Shown: positions 1 to 7,827 of the stretch, piece by piece | Layout of the letters: the number at the start of each line of letters is the position of its first letter | How positions within the stretch are numbered: the stretch's first letter is position 1 | Assembly: GCF_005796225.1 (NCBI RefSeq) | Contig: NZ_VAHO01000002.1 | Span: 124,001-188,000 of the forward strand | DNA from: Pseudarthrobacter sp. NamE5 | Lineage (GTDB): Bacteria > Actinomycetota > Actinomycetes > Actinomycetales > Micrococcaceae | Direction: 5' to 3' | DNA length: 64,000 nt | The notes under the pieces: model-generated | The model's database searches: none | Told to the model about the DNA's origin: nothing | What the model saw: the letters and a program-made list of their open reading frames with translations, nothing else | Made by a program: the position numbers and the translations under genes

Positions 1-53
1 GCAAACGATTGGATTCACGGGCACCCCGCGTGCTGACCTTGCGTGATAAGGAT

Positions 54-989
54 TTACTGTTCCGCGCTGCAGGCTTTCGTAACAAAGTCATAAAGTTGCC
101 CACGCAACACGTCTCCGGCGGCAATCTTCAGCTGGCCTTCCCGCCCGTTCACAATGACCTGAAGGGGCAGGAGGGTACCGACCTTGTCCTCGGCAACAGC
201 GTGTGGATCGCACCGTGCAGGCCTTATGTGCAGCCGCCACTCTGATGGCGGGTCTCCCTGGGAAACGGTGATGTTGCGGGTCCAGGGGTGCTCCGGCGGC
301 TCGGCCAGCAGGGTGGTTCCGTTGACGTGGCCAATGGTCAAGGACTGCGCCGGGCCGGCCGGGCTCTTCGGAGACACAGTCAGGCGGACGACGGCGGTAC
401 GGCCTTCGCTGCCGCTCTCAAGAGCGGTGCCGAGTGCGAGGTCGGCCACGGCGGCCACCGCCGCGGCAAAACATAGTTCGGTGTTGTTCCTCACAAGGAC
501 TCTGAACGGGTCGGCTGCGACGACCGCTATTTCCTGTCGTGTGGGCTGCCCGGGGCGGGTCACCAGAGCCGAAGCGGTGGCCTGCCGGCCAGGGGGATCC
601 GGTGGAACTGCATCCCCGGTACATTCAGCGGCCGGAAGCTGGACGGGAACGCTCTTGGGCTGGCCGGGAGGCAGCACCAGTGCCGTGCCGGCCGGGTCCC
701 AGCGAATTTCATCGGCGAACATCGGTGACAACAGCTGTGCTGCCTCCACCGTGAGGTCGCTGCCGGACACGTTCGTGAACTGCAGCTGGATGGCCTGCTT
801 GCCGTACTGGTCGCGGGACTGGTTGACTTCCACCGTCACCGGCGGCTGTTCCGTTGCGCGCGGCGGCTCCGGGATGGAACAGGAGCCCAGGCCGGCTGCT
901 CCTGCGAGTGCCAGTAGGGCGGCGCGCTGCCGCCGGCCCCTGGACCGCGGGGGCCCCAGGCAGCTTCCTGGTGCTCCTTGAAGGCGCAT
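54..989 (-). CDS. Secreted lipoprotein of unknown function
   Basis: A 311-residue protein of unknown function. The N-terminus has a basic stretch (about residues 15-22), a short hydrophobic segment and a lipobox LGSC with the lipidation Cys at residue 37, so it is probably exported and anchored on the outer face of the membrane. The rest is rich in beta-type sequence with paired Cys (for example AAECTGD, ELCFAA, ARCDPH), suggesting immunoglobulin-like domains held by disulfides; this is inference. I recognise no enzymatic motif. It starts 37 bp from the divergent DksA-like gene. TAGACT lies exactly 6 nt before its ATG, so the mRNA is probably leaderless. Confidence 0.8.
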   Translation of the reverse strand: MRLQGAPGSCLGPPRSRGRRQRAALLALAGAAGLGSCSIPEPPRATEQPPVTVEVNQSRDQYGKQAIQLQFTNVSGSDLTVEAAQLLSPMFADEIRWDPAGTALVLPPGQPKSVPVQLPAAECTGDAVPPDPPGRQATASALVTRPGQPTRQEIAVVAADPFRVLVRNNTELCFAAAVAAVADLALGTALESGSEGRTAVVRLTVSPKSPAGPAQSLTIGHVNGTTLLAEPPEHPWTRNITVSQGDPPSEWRLHIRPARCDPHAVAEDKVGTLLPLQVIVNGREGQLKIAAGDVLRGQLYDFVTKACSAEQ

Positions 990-995
990 AAAAAC

Positions 996-1020
996 AGTCT
1001 AGGCGCTGCCCTAGTAGGCT
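996..1020. promoter_or_regulatory. Divergent pair of -10 elements for two leaderless genes
   Basis: The 37-bp gap between two divergent ATG codons holds TAGACT on the minus strand (1001-996) and TAGGCT on the plus strand (1015-1020). Each is followed by exactly 6 nt and then the ATG. That geometry places the transcription start on the start codon, and neither gene has a Shine-Dalgarno. Actinobacteria commonly use TANNNT -10 elements and leaderless mRNAs. No -35 was recognised. Confidence 0.6.
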
Positions 1021-1026
1021 TTTACC

Positions 1027-1383
1027 ATGCCTGATTTCGAGAGGTTCCGGATACTCCTTGAGGAGGAACGGGAGCGGAAGGTGGCACTGCTCCCGGCACT
1101 GCGCGCTGACATCGCTTCGGCCAATTTTGCACGCCAGGACTCGAATGTGGACGACGAGCACGATCCCGAGGGCTCCACCATCGCGTTTGAGCTTTCCCAG
1201 GCGTCGGCCCTGCTCAAGCAAAGCACTGCCGGCCTGGACCACGTGGAGGCAGCCCTGGCGCGGATCGCGGACGGTACGTACGGCACCTGCGCCGTCTGCG
1301 GGGAAGACATCGCGGAAGGCAGGCTTGAGGCCAGGCCCTGGACGGCGTTCTGCATCCTGCATGCGGCCTTGGGCCGGGGCTGA
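1027..1383 (+). CDS. TraR/DksA-family zinc-finger protein
   Basis: A 118-residue TraR/DksA-type protein. It has an N-terminal helical region (about 1-85, acidic and basic heptads likely to form a coiled coil) and a C-terminal zinc-finger module with CAVC at about residues 90-93 and a distal C..H pair (FCILH). Members of the family bind the RNA polymerase secondary channel or act as small zinc proteins; the exact role of actinobacterial short forms is not settled. The start is supported by a TAGGCT -10 six nt upstream. The stop overlaps the next gene's ATG by one base (TGATG), so they are probably cotranscribed. Confidence 0.85.
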   Translation: MPDFERFRILLEEERERKVALLPALRADIASANFARQDSNVDDEHDPEGSTIAFELSQASALLKQSTAGLDHVEAALARIADGTYGTCAVCGEDIAEGRLEARPWTAFCILHAALGRG

Positions 1384-1973
1384 TGAGCAGCTCCCCGGAA
1401 TTCATTGCCGGCGCCGCCGGGTTTGTTGACCGCACGCTGCAGAATGAGGGGGCCTGGTACCGCGCGGAGGACGTCGAGTCCCGCCTGGGCGGTAGCCTCG
1501 CCTCCTATGGTTCCTCAGTGGGCGCCGTCCGCGGCACGGTCCGGGATGCACTTCGGAAGTTCAAGGAGTTGGACCGTGACGGCGTCGTCCTGCTCGCATC
1601 AGCATTGTGGGGCCGGCCGAAACCGGGCGCCAAGCCGGTCTTTGAGCGGCGGCTCGCCGCCGTCGTGCTGCTGCAATCAAGGGTGAAACTCCTGGGCCAC
1701 TCCGACCTGACGCGGCTTGAGGGGTTCTTGCGCTCGGCCGGAAGCATTGAACTGGCAACACCCCTGCTGGGTGATGTTGTGGCGCCCCTTGTCTCGGGGC
1801 TGACGGGCCGCGACCGCCTTAAGGCAGACGTGGTTCTTGCCAGGTGGAGCCAGGATCCGGACGGGCAGCTGCGCGCGGCAGCAGCCTTCCTTGAGCAGCA
1901 TTCGCGCACTGAAGTCCCGTACAAAAGCGTTGAAGCCCCGCACGAAGGAGAAAAACATGAACGATCCCTATGA
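1383..1973 (+). CDS. AlkD-like DNA alkylation repair HEAT-repeat protein, short C-terminus
   Basis: A 196-residue all-helical protein resembling the AlkC/AlkD DNA-glycosylase family, which uses HEAT-like repeats to remove N3- and N7-alkylpurines. The recognisable block is the LASALWGRP...FERRLAAVVLL region (about residues 66-96), which matches the family's 'LW...E.R.LA' helix, followed by a 'D.V...L' helix. Typical AlkD proteins run to about 220-240 residues with further helices after the 'W...D..RRAA' repeat. This one stops shortly after RWSQDPDGQLRAAAAF, and its last residues overlap the start of the DUF1810 gene by 17 nt. The assignment is moderate; activity is uncertain because the C-terminal helices are missing. 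Confidence 0.65.
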   Translation: MSSSPEFIAGAAGFVDRTLQNEGAWYRAEDVESRLGGSLASYGSSVGAVRGTVRDALRKFKELDRDGVVLLASALWGRPKPGAKPVFERRLAAVVLLQSRVKLLGHSDLTRLEGFLRSAGSIELATPLLGDVVAPLVSGLTGRDRLKADVVLARWSQDPDGQLRAAAAFLEQHSRTEVPYKSVEAPHEGEKHERSL

Positions 1974-2415
1974 CCTGGAACGCTTCGTGATCGCCCAAGA
2001 CAGCGGCGGCACCGGGAAGGGCGGCACCTACGCGCAGGCGCTGGCCGAGCTGCAGCTCGGTAACAAGACAGGGCACTGGATGTGGTTCATCTTTCCGCAG
2101 CTGGCCGGCCTCGGCCAAAGCCCTACCTCCCGGAAATACGCCATCACTTCACTTGATGAAGCGCGGGCGTACCTGGACCATGAGGTCCTGGGCCCGCGGC
2201 TGCTTGAATGCTGCCAGGCGCTGACCAACCACGCCGGCCGTGCCGCCCAGGAAATCCTGGGCGGCGTCGACGCCCGCAAACTGCATTCGTCCATGACGCT
2301 GTTTCTTCGCGCGGCGCCGGGCGAAACCGTGTTCAAGGCCGTCCTGGCCCAGTTCTTTGACGGCCAGCCCGACGAGGCCACGGACGCCCTGCTCGCGCAG
2401 CAGGATGGGGACTGA
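1957..2415 (+). CDS. DUF1810 family protein
   Basis: A 152-residue cytosolic protein of the DUF1810 (calpastatin-like annotation) family. Hallmarks seen are the N-terminal DPYDLERFVIAQ, the central GHWMWFIFPQLAGLG and SRKYAI blocks, and the LHSSMTLF motif near residue 110. The function of the family is unknown. The start was set at the ATG following GAAGGAG (1945-1951); an upstream in-frame start exists but lies inside the AlkD-like gene. It overlaps that gene's 3' end by 17 nt, indicating translational coupling in a three-gene unit with the DksA-like gene. It converges on the SDR gene with 3 nt between stops. Confidence 0.85.
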   Translation: MNDPYDLERFVIAQDSGGTGKGGTYAQALAELQLGNKTGHWMWFIFPQLAGLGQSPTSRKYAITSLDEARAYLDHEVLGPRLLECCQALTNHAGRAAQEILGGVDARKLHSSMTLFLRAAPGETVFKAVLAQFFDGQPDEATDALLAQQDGD

Positions 2416-2418
2416 CTT

Positions 2419-3312
2419 TTACGGCGTGGGGCTGCCGCCGTTGACGTTCAGCGTCTCGCCCACCACATAGCTGGATTCCGGCGAAGCGAGGAAGACGTAC
2501 GCGGGAGCAAGCTCCGCAGGCTGGCCCGCCCGGCCCAGGGGAGTGGACTGCCCGAACTCCGGTAGTTCCTCCTTGGGCTGGCCGCTGCTGACCTGGAGCG
2601 GAGTCCAGATGGGTCCCGGGGCCACCGCGTTGACGCGGATGCCCTTGGGTGCCAGCTGCTGGGCCAGGCCCTTGGTGAAGTTGTTGATGCTGGCTTTGGT
2701 GGTGGCATAGTCCAGCAGAGTGGGGGACGGGTTGTAGGCCTGGATGGACGTGGTGTTGATGATGGTGGAGCCGGCAGGCATGTGGGGCAGTGCCGCCTTG
2801 GTGAGCCAAAACATCGCATACACATTAGTCTTCAGCGTGTGGTCGAACTGCTCGTCCGTGATGTTGGTGAGGTCTTCCTGTGCCACCTGTTTTCCGGCGT
2901 TGTTGACCAGGATGTCGATCCCGCCCAGCACGGCAACGGCGGTGTCCACCACGTCCCGGCACACTGAGGCGTCCTTAAGGTCGCCCGGGACCTTCACGGC
3001 TTTGCGGCCGGCGGCCTCGATAATGCCCGCGATGCGGGCCGCATCCTCCTCCTCTTCCGGCAGGTAGGACAGCACGACGTCGGCGCCTTCCCGGGCGAAC
3101 GCGATGGCCGTTGCTGCGCCGATCCCGGAGTCCGCGCCCGTCACAATCGCCTTCCGCCCGTCCAGCCGGCCCGTACCGCGGTAGGTCTCCTCGCCCAGGT
3201 CTGCCTTGGGGGTTAGTTCGGCGTCCAGGCCGGGCTCGGGCTGGTGCTGCTCCGGCGGCGAAATCTGCTCATAGGCGGTGACTGGATTTCGGAAGGTGTA
3301 CTGGTCTGTCAT
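2419..3312 (-). CDS. SDR-family NAD(P)-dependent oxidoreductase
   Basis: A 297-residue classical/extended short-chain dehydrogenase of the YghA/glucose-dehydrogenase-like group. Visible are the Rossmann motif TGADSGIG (about 58-65), NNAG (about 140-143), the catalytic Tyr-Lys pair in YATTKAS (about 202-208), and the C-terminal VVGETLNVNGG. The N-terminal extension of about 45 residues (FRNPVTAYEQISPPEQ...) is typical of the stress-associated subgroup in soil bacteria. The substrate cannot be predicted. AGGAGGA lies upstream of the ATG. A 12-bp perfect palindrome (3370-3381) lies in its upstream region. Confidence 0.9.
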   Translation of the reverse strand: MTDQYTFRNPVTAYEQISPPEQHQPEPGLDAELTPKADLGEETYRGTGRLDGRKAIVTGADSGIGAATAIAFAREGADVVLSYLPEEEEDAARIAGIIEAAGRKAVKVPGDLKDASVCRDVVDTAVAVLGGIDILVNNAGKQVAQEDLTNITDEQFDHTLKTNVYAMFWLTKAALPHMPAGSTIINTTSIQAYNPSPTLLDYATTKASINNFTKGLAQQLAPKGIRVNAVAPGPIWTPLQVSSGQPKEELPEFGQSTPLGRAGQPAELAPAYVFLASPESSYVVGETLNVNGGSPTP

Positions 3313-3369
3313 GGCTGTCCTCCTGGTGTTCGGTTGGAACAGGTCGCTTATGGGGTAAACACGAAAAGC

Positions 3370-3381
3370 TAAGCATGCTTA
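3370..3381. promoter_or_regulatory. Perfect 12-bp palindrome upstream of the SDR gene
   Basis: TAAGCATGCTTA is a perfect palindrome 58-69 bp upstream of the SDR start. Its position and symmetry suggest a repressor or activator operator. No regulator gene adjoins it. The binding protein is unknown and the functional call is inference. Confidence 0.35.
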
Positions 3382-3425
3382 CCGTTCCCAGCCTAGGCAA
3401 TCAGAAGGCCGCTGCCAACCCTGGT

Positions 3426-3932
3426 TCAGTCCCGGCTGACCTCCACCAGCCGAACCTCTGCCAACCTGCCCGCATCCACCACCGCCGTCATGTAGGTACA
3501 GGCCGGCTGGCGGCGGCGGTCAGTGGGGGATCCCGGGTTCAGCAGCCGCAGGCCCCGCGGCGATTCCGTGTCCCACGGAATATGGCTGTGGCCAAACACC
3601 AGGACGTCCGCCTCCGGGTACAGCGCCTCACACCGCGCCTCGCGCCCCTTGGCCTGGCCCGTTTCATGCACAATCGCAAAACGGACGCCTTCCAGCGTGA
3701 CAGTGGCCGTTTCCGGAAGCCGCCTGCGAAGCTCAGGCCCGTCATTGTTGCCGTAGACGCCCACCAGCGAGCGGCTCCGCTGCTCGAACTCATTCAGGAC
3801 AGACTCCGCCACCCAGTCACCGGCGTGAAAGACCACGTCGGCACTCTCGACGGCGGCCCACACCTGGGAGGGCAGGCTGCGGGCGCGCTTGGGGACATGT
3901 GTATCGGCGACCAGTACGAGGTTCAGCGGCAT
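3426..3932 (-). CDS. Metallophosphoesterase (YfcE/MJ0936-like)
   Basis: A 168-residue calcineurin-like phosphoesterase. The metal-binding set is complete: ADTH (about residues 8-11), AGD (about 38-40), GNND (about 62-65), VHETG and GHSH (about 112-115), followed by NPGSPTDRR. YfcE-type enzymes hydrolyse phosphodiesters of unknown natural substrate. I placed the start at the ATG beginning MPLNLVLVADTH because the fold begins there and AGGA precedes it; an in-frame ATG 39 nt upstream would add 13 residues of no family resemblance. It lies downstream of nothing obvious and is probably monocistronic. Confidence 0.85.
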   Translation of the reverse strand: MPLNLVLVADTHVPKRARSLPSQVWAAVESADVVFHAGDWVAESVLNEFEQRSRSLVGVYGNNDGPELRRRLPETATVTLEGVRFAIVHETGQAKGREARCEALYPEADVLVFGHSHIPWDTESPRGLRLLNPGSPTDRRRQPACTYMTAVVDAGRLAEVRLVEVSRD

Positions 3933-4086
3933 GCAGGAAATCCTGCCATGTCCGGCCTGCTCCGAGGCCATTTCAGTGGCCGTTTCCCCTGGCCCCGGCG
4001 CTGCCCCCTATTCCCTTCCCCCTTTTTTCGTTGCCCCTTTTTCAGTGCAGGCGGCCAGTCGTAATCTGGGCTAGGAGGTGATTGCC

Positions 4087-4284
4087 ATGGAGGCAGCGCA
4101 GGGCGACCGCATCATCGTGCATGGCAGGACTGTGGGGGCCACGGACAGGCATGGAGTGATCCTCGAGGTGCGGGGCCAGGGCGGCACGCCGCCATACCTG
4201 GTCCGCTTCGACGACGGCCACGAGACCATTATGTATCCCGGCGGTGATTTCGCCGTCGAGCGCGGGCAGCAGAACCGGGCCTGA
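4087..4284 (+). CDS. DUF1918 domain protein
   Basis: A 65-residue DUF1918 protein: GDRIIVHGRTVGATDR...ILEVRGQGGTPPYLVRFDDGHE..MYPG. This is a small SH3-like beta fold that is very common in actinobacteria. Its biochemical function is unknown. The ATG is 8 nt after a perfect AGGAGG (4073-4078), which decides the start over a GTG at 4078. A TAATCT at 4062-4067 could be the -10 element, giving a very short leader. Confidence 0.88.
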   Translation: MEAAQGDRIIVHGRTVGATDRHGVILEVRGQGGTPPYLVRFDDGHETIMYPGGDFAVERGQQNRA

Positions 4285-4339
4285 AAACCGGGGCGGGCAG
4301 CGGGTGCGCCGTACCCGCTGCACCTGTCAGACTGGAGCG

Positions 4340-4849
4340 ATGGATTACAACCCGTCGTTCACGGCGTCTTCCGCTCCACCTGTCCGCACCGGTCCCCGCG
4401 ATCCCGGGGACGCCTGGGTTGAGGGGAACCGGGGCCGCTTCTGGGGGCGCTTCGGCGCGGCCGGGGTGCTGGCCTACGATCCCGGTAAGGGCGTCTTGCT
4501 GCAGCACCGTGCCGTCTGGAGCCACAACGGGGGAACCTGGGGCCTGCCCGGCGGCGCTTTGCATGAGGGCGAGGAGCCGGTCACAGGCGCGCTCCGGGAA
4601 GCCCATGAGGAAGCCGCCGTCCCTGCGGACAATGTCGATGTCCTCTTCACGGCGCTGCTGGACGTGGGTTACTGGTCCTACACCACGGTGGTGGTCCTCG
4701 TGCGGGAGCCGTTCGACCCCGTGATCAGCGATCCGGAAAGCCTGGAGCTGCGGTGGGTGCCGATGCCCGAAGTGGCCGGCCTTGAACTGCACCCCGGCTT
4801 TGCCGCCTCCTGGCCGGAGCTCCGAGGCCGGCTGGAGCTGGAATCCTAG
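4340..4849 (+). CDS. Nudix hydrolase
   Basis: A 169-residue Nudix hydrolase. The Nudix box is complete at about residues 72-94: GGALHEGEEPVTGALREAHEE matches GX5EX7REUXEE. Nudix enzymes cleave nucleoside diphosphates linked to another moiety; the substrate is not predictable here. The N-terminal about 30 residues (SFTASSAPPVRTGPRDPGD) are low complexity. The ATG at 4340 follows CAGACT by 6 nt, a weaker version of the leaderless pattern; an upstream in-frame extension overlaps the DUF1918 gene and is disfavoured. Its stop overlaps the stop of the convergent phosphatase gene by 4 bp. Confidence 0.87.
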   Translation: MDYNPSFTASSAPPVRTGPRDPGDAWVEGNRGRFWGRFGAAGVLAYDPGKGVLLQHRAVWSHNGGTWGLPGGALHEGEEPVTGALREAHEEAAVPADNVDVLFTALLDVGYWSYTTVVVLVREPFDPVISDPESLELRWVPMPEVAGLELHPGFAASWPELRGRLELES

Positions 4850-5523
4850 TAGTCGGGGCCGTATTCGGCGGTCACCAGGATGGGCAGGTGATCTGAGTTT
4901 CCGCGCGGCAGGGTTTCCACGCTTTCGATGTCCAGGCCCAGTGAGGTTGCAAAGTCGAAGTGGCCCTTGAACACCTTGTACCGCGTGTAGGTGCGGCGGT
5001 TGCTGAGGGACAGCGCATAGCCGGAGTTCTTCATGTGCATATGCAGGTTCTTCGTGAAGAACGGGTAGTTGAAGTCGCCGACCATCAAAGTCATCAGCCC
5101 CCTGCCCATGCTCAGTAGCTCGGCGTGGGCAGCATGGATCTGCTTGCGCCGCAGTGAATTGGAGGCCGTGAGCGGGGCCGCGTGGAACGAGCCGATCACC
5201 AGCTCATGCTGCGTCTCGTTGTCCATGACCCGGGTCCCGATCAGCCGCTCATGGGCGGGGGCAAGGACCCGGTCATGCATCGACTTCTTCAGCGCGAAGG
5301 ACTGGGTATCCAGTGCCGTGAAACGGCTGGTGCGGTAATAGATGGCCAACCCCAGCCGGTTGCCCTTCGTTACATCTGCCAGATGCAGCGGGCCCAGGCT
5401 TTCGGGGAGGTCGGCGGCATCCACCTCCTGCAGGCAGAGCGCATCAATGTCATGATTCTTCGCCAGGGCGAGGAGTTCACCGCTCGCTGCGTGTTTGCGG
5501 AGGTTGTAGCTGATGACGCGCAT
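4846..5523 (-). CDS. Endonuclease/exonuclease/phosphatase (EEP) family protein
   Basis: A 225-residue EEP-fold hydrolase. Motifs in order are RVISYNLRKH (N-terminal Asn), the metal-binding Glu in LCLQEVD (about 33), GSFHAAP (His and neighbouring residues), GDFNYP (about 149-154), and C-terminal GNSDHLPI with the catalytic Asp-His pair. The family includes DNA repair nucleases, sphingomyelinases and phosphatases, so the substrate is open. AGAGGTG lies just upstream of the ATG. It faces the Nudix gene with overlapping stop codons. Confidence 0.85.
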   Translation of the reverse strand: MRVISYNLRKHAASGELLALAKNHDIDALCLQEVDAADLPESLGPLHLADVTKGNRLGLAIYYRTSRFTALDTQSFALKKSMHDRVLAPAHERLIGTRVMDNETQHELVIGSFHAAPLTASNSLRRKQIHAAHAELLSMGRGLMTLMVGDFNYPFFTKNLHMHMKNSGYALSLSNRRTYTRYKVFKGHFDFATSLGLDIESVETLPRGNSDHLPILVTAEYGPDY

Positions 5524-5710
5524 GGAACACCTCTTCCGAGGGTTGCTGACAGGACCAGTTCCTGAGTCTAGTCGGATGAATCCCCGCAGGCTCCAACATT
5601 TCGCCGCGTCCCTTGAGTCCCCGTGTTGCCCTCCGCAGGCCGGGACGGGCGAGGGGCGCCGGGGGGATACAGTTAAGGCCGATTCACTGGAACTCCGGAA
5701 GGACCGCCCG

Positions 5711-6514
5711 TTGACCGCAGACCTGCCTGAACTGGCGGAAGGAAGCTTCTACTACCTGGACCTCAGCGGGGGACGCTTCCGGTCCACGATCCACGCGCAG
5801 GGTGCCTGGAATGCCCACGAGCAGCACATGGCACCGGCCTCCGGCCTGATGGCTGACAGCCTGGAACGGCACCAGCCCCGTTCCGATATGCGCATGGCGC
5901 GGATCAGTTACGAGATCCTGGGCCTCATTCCGGGCGGGGAGTTCCGGATTGAAGCCACCATCCTCAGGCCCGGCAAGACCATCGAACTACTCCAGGCGGA
6001 ACTGGTTGCCGGCGGCCGGACCGCTATCCGGGCCACCGCCTGGCGGATGGTTACCAGCGACACGGCTCCGGTGGCTGCCATTGAAGACAGCCCCATCCCG
6101 GGGCCGGAGGACTGCAAGCCATATGATGGTGCCGCCGTTTGGCCAGGCGGTTTTATCCGCTCACTGGAAATGCGGGTGGCCGAAGGGCACCGGCCGGGAG
6201 CCGGAAAAGTCTGGCTTCGGACCGGGCACCCCCTGACGGACAAGGCCGACAGCGGCGACCTTGCCCGGCTGACGGGACTGGTGGATACCGCCAACGGCAT
6301 CGCTGCCAGGGTGCCTCCCGGCAGGGACAGCTACGCCTTTCCCAACCTTGACCTGCAGATCCACATGTACCGCCGCCCGGAGGGGGAGTGGTTGGGCCTG
6401 GACAACGCCGTCACCTTCGGGCGGGACGGGATCGGCCTGACGTCCACCGTCCTGCACGATCTCCAGGGGCCGTTCGGCCGTGCCGAGCAGATCCTGACGC
6501 TGCGCAGGACCTGA
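5711..6514 (+). CDS. Thioesterase family protein (double hotdog)
   Basis: A 267-residue double-hotdog acyl-CoA thioesterase-like protein. It opens TADLPELAEGSFYYLDLSGGRFRST and has the characteristic 'GP..G..... L.' to R..RISYEILG..P.G.. pattern of TesB-like proteins, with a second hotdog half from about residue 150 (WLRTGHPLTDKADSGDLARLTGLVDTANG). The start is the TTG at 5711, preceded by GGAAGGA with 7-nt spacing; the open frame extends upstream but lacks a better start. Substrate and pathway are unknown. A small hairpin (6519-6537) follows the stop. Confidence 0.75.
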   Translation: MTADLPELAEGSFYYLDLSGGRFRSTIHAQGAWNAHEQHMAPASGLMADSLERHQPRSDMRMARISYEILGLIPGGEFRIEATILRPGKTIELLQAELVAGGRTAIRATAWRMVTSDTAPVAAIEDSPIPGPEDCKPYDGAAVWPGGFIRSLEMRVAEGHRPGAGKVWLRTGHPLTDKADSGDLARLTGLVDTANGIAARVPPGRDSYAFPNLDLQIHMYRRPEGEWLGLDNAVTFGRDGIGLTSTVLHDLQGPFGRAEQILTLRRT

Positions 6515-6518
6515 TGGT

Positions 6519-6537
6519 CCGGCAGTCGTTCTGCCGG
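6519..6537 (+). terminator. Short hairpin after the thioesterase gene
   Basis: CCGGCAG and CTGCCGG are perfect complements with a 5-nt loop, starting 4 nt after the stop codon. There is no U tract, so it is at best a weak or factor-assisted terminator. Confidence 0.35.
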
Positions 6538-6545
6538 GGGTACCC

Positions 6546-6551
6546 TAGGCT
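6546..6551 (+). promoter_or_regulatory. Putative -10 element with ~115-nt leader for the lipoyl ligase gene
   Basis: TAGGCT fits the TANNNT -10 consensus and lies 121 bp before the ATG at 6673. The implied leader is G+C-rich with several inverted repeats. I recognise no known riboswitch class in it. Confidence 0.3.
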
Positions 6552-6672
6552 TGGTCTGTCCGCGGCCGCTCACGCAGGCCGCCGAAAGGGTGGGCCGCTG
6601 TGCCGGGAGCTGCTGCGACAGCGATGCGGCGACAACGAGGATCTGCACGATGACCATAGGGAGCTTGGCAAC

Positions 6673-7422
6673 ATGAACGACGGCGGTCCCGGAGTCCGCA
6701 CGCTGACAGTCGTGCGGCAGGACAGGTCGCTGGGGGCCGGGCGCGACCTCGAATTCGGCCTGGAGCTGCTGTCCAGGGCCAGGAACGGGGAGACTGGTCC
6801 CCTGCTGCGGCTTTACAGGCCCGCACCCACTGTCGCCTTCGGCCAGCGGGACACCCGGCTGCCGGGATTCGAGGCCGCGGCGCAGGCCTGCCGCGCCAAC
6901 GGCTTCGAACCCCTGGTGCGCAGGGCCGGCGGGCGTGCCGCCGCCTACCATCAGGGAACCCTGGTGGTGGACCACATTGAGCCGGACGCGGATGCCATCG
7001 CCGGTTCCAAAACACGGTTCGGCTACTTCGCGGACTTGTTCGCGCAGGCGCTGCGCCGCGTCCGGATACAGGCGGCAGTGGGCGAGATCCCCGGTGAATA
7101 CTGCCCTGGCGAGTTCAGCGTGCACGGCACGGACCCGGTCGACAGTAAGCGCCGGATCAAGCTGGTGGGCACCGCCCAGCGGGTGGTGGCAGGCGGCTGG
7201 CTCTTCAGCTCTGTCATCGTGGTGGAAAACTCCGCGCCCATCCGCAAAGTATTGACGGACAGCTATGCTGCCCTGGGACTGGACTGGGACCCTGCCACCG
7301 CAGGGGCCGTGGACGATCTTGTGCCCGGGGTGGACGTTGCTGCGGTGGAGGAAGCACTCCTGGCCACCTATGCCGGCCACGCCATCCTCCAGGCCGCCCC
7401 CTTCAGCAGCCTGGCGGCCTGA
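6673..7422 (+). CDS. Lipoate-protein ligase / octanoyltransferase family protein
   Basis: A 249-residue biotin/lipoate A/B ligase-fold protein. The acyl-binding region reads LLRLYRPAPTVAFGQRDTRLPG, then RRAGGRAAAYHQGTLVVD (the family's RR.GGG.. loop), and the catalytic Lys lies in RIKLVGTAQRV (about residue 160). A Cys in EYCPGEFSV precedes it, at a place where LipM-type octanoyltransferases have their Cys, so both ligase and transferase activity remain possible. It would attach lipoyl or octanoyl groups to E2 or GcvH proteins. The start MNDGG follows AGGGAG; longer versions in the same frame overlap the thioesterase gene. Confidence 0.75.
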   Translation: MNDGGPGVRTLTVVRQDRSLGAGRDLEFGLELLSRARNGETGPLLRLYRPAPTVAFGQRDTRLPGFEAAAQACRANGFEPLVRRAGGRAAAYHQGTLVVDHIEPDADAIAGSKTRFGYFADLFAQALRRVRIQAAVGEIPGEYCPGEFSVHGTDPVDSKRRIKLVGTAQRVVAGGWLFSSVIVVENSAPIRKVLTDSYAALGLDWDPATAGAVDDLVPGVDVAAVEEALLATYAGHAILQAAPFSSLAA

Positions 7423-7458
7423 CCCAGCCTCGAGGGCCCCCGCGCATGGAGCAAACAG

Positions 7459-7492
7459 AACGGGACCAGCATCAATCGATGCTGGTCCCGTT
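7459..7492 (+). terminator. 15-bp perfect hairpin after the lipoyl ligase gene
   Basis: AACGGGACCAGCATC is followed by loop AATC and its exact complement GATGCTGGTCCCGTT. It lies in the convergent gap between the lipoyl ligase gene and the mycoredoxin gene. No run of T follows, but the stem is long and perfect; it could act in both directions. Confidence 0.6.
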
Positions 7493-7514
7493 CCAAGTGT
7501 TCAAGCCGCTGACG

Positions 7515-7538
7515 CCGGGCCCCACGGAAGGGGCCCGG
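7515..7538 (-). terminator. Second hairpin in the convergent gap
   Basis: CCGGGCCCC and GGGGCCCGG pair perfectly around ACGGAA. It lies 32 bp beyond the mycoredoxin stop (read leftward). Together with 7459-7492 it makes a two-hairpin barrier between convergent genes. Confidence 0.5.
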
Positions 7539-7569
7539 TTAGTCAGGGGCAGGAGCCCTGCGGCGAGGA

Positions 7570-7827
7570 CTACGCTGCGAGCCTGGTCTTGACCTCGGCA
7601 GCGGAAGGGTTGGTGGCAGCGGTCCCGTCCGGGAAGAGGACGGTGGGAACGGTACGGTTGCCGCCGTTCAGCTGCTCCACGAGTTCGGCGGTGCCTTCCA
7701 CTTCCTCGATGTTGATCTCGGTGTAGCCAATGCCCTGGGCATCAAGCTGCTTCTTCAGGCGGTTGCAGTAGCCGCACCAGGTGGTCGAAAACATGGTGAT
7801 GCTGCCGGATTCGGGAGTGAAATCCAC
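7570..7827 (-). CDS. Mycoredoxin-type glutaredoxin
   Basis: An 85-residue thioredoxin-fold protein with the active-site motif WCGYC (about residues 17-21), the cis-Pro segment RTVPTVLF (about 58-65) and DGTAATNPS. CGYC with this architecture is characteristic of actinobacterial mycoredoxin-1, which reduces mycothiol mixed disulfides on proteins. The assignment to mycothiol rather than another thiol is inference from the actinobacterial context. GAGGAGAG lies 6 nt upstream of the ATG. The gene is probably monocistronic. Confidence 0.85.
   Translation of the reverse strand: MDFTPESGSITMFSTTWCGYCNRLKKQLDAQGIGYTEINIEEVEGTAELVEQLNGGNRTVPTVLFPDGTAATNPSAAEVKTRLAA

Noticed and set aside
184..981. 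Long plus-strand frame opposite the lipoprotein gene
   Set aside because: It is the antisense of a credible lipoprotein with a signal peptide and lipobox; no ribosome site, and composition is typical of a G+C-rich shadow frame.
6552..6672. Riboswitch in the leader of the lipoyl ligase gene
   Set aside because: Inverted repeats are present, but no conserved core of any riboswitch class that I know could be matched.
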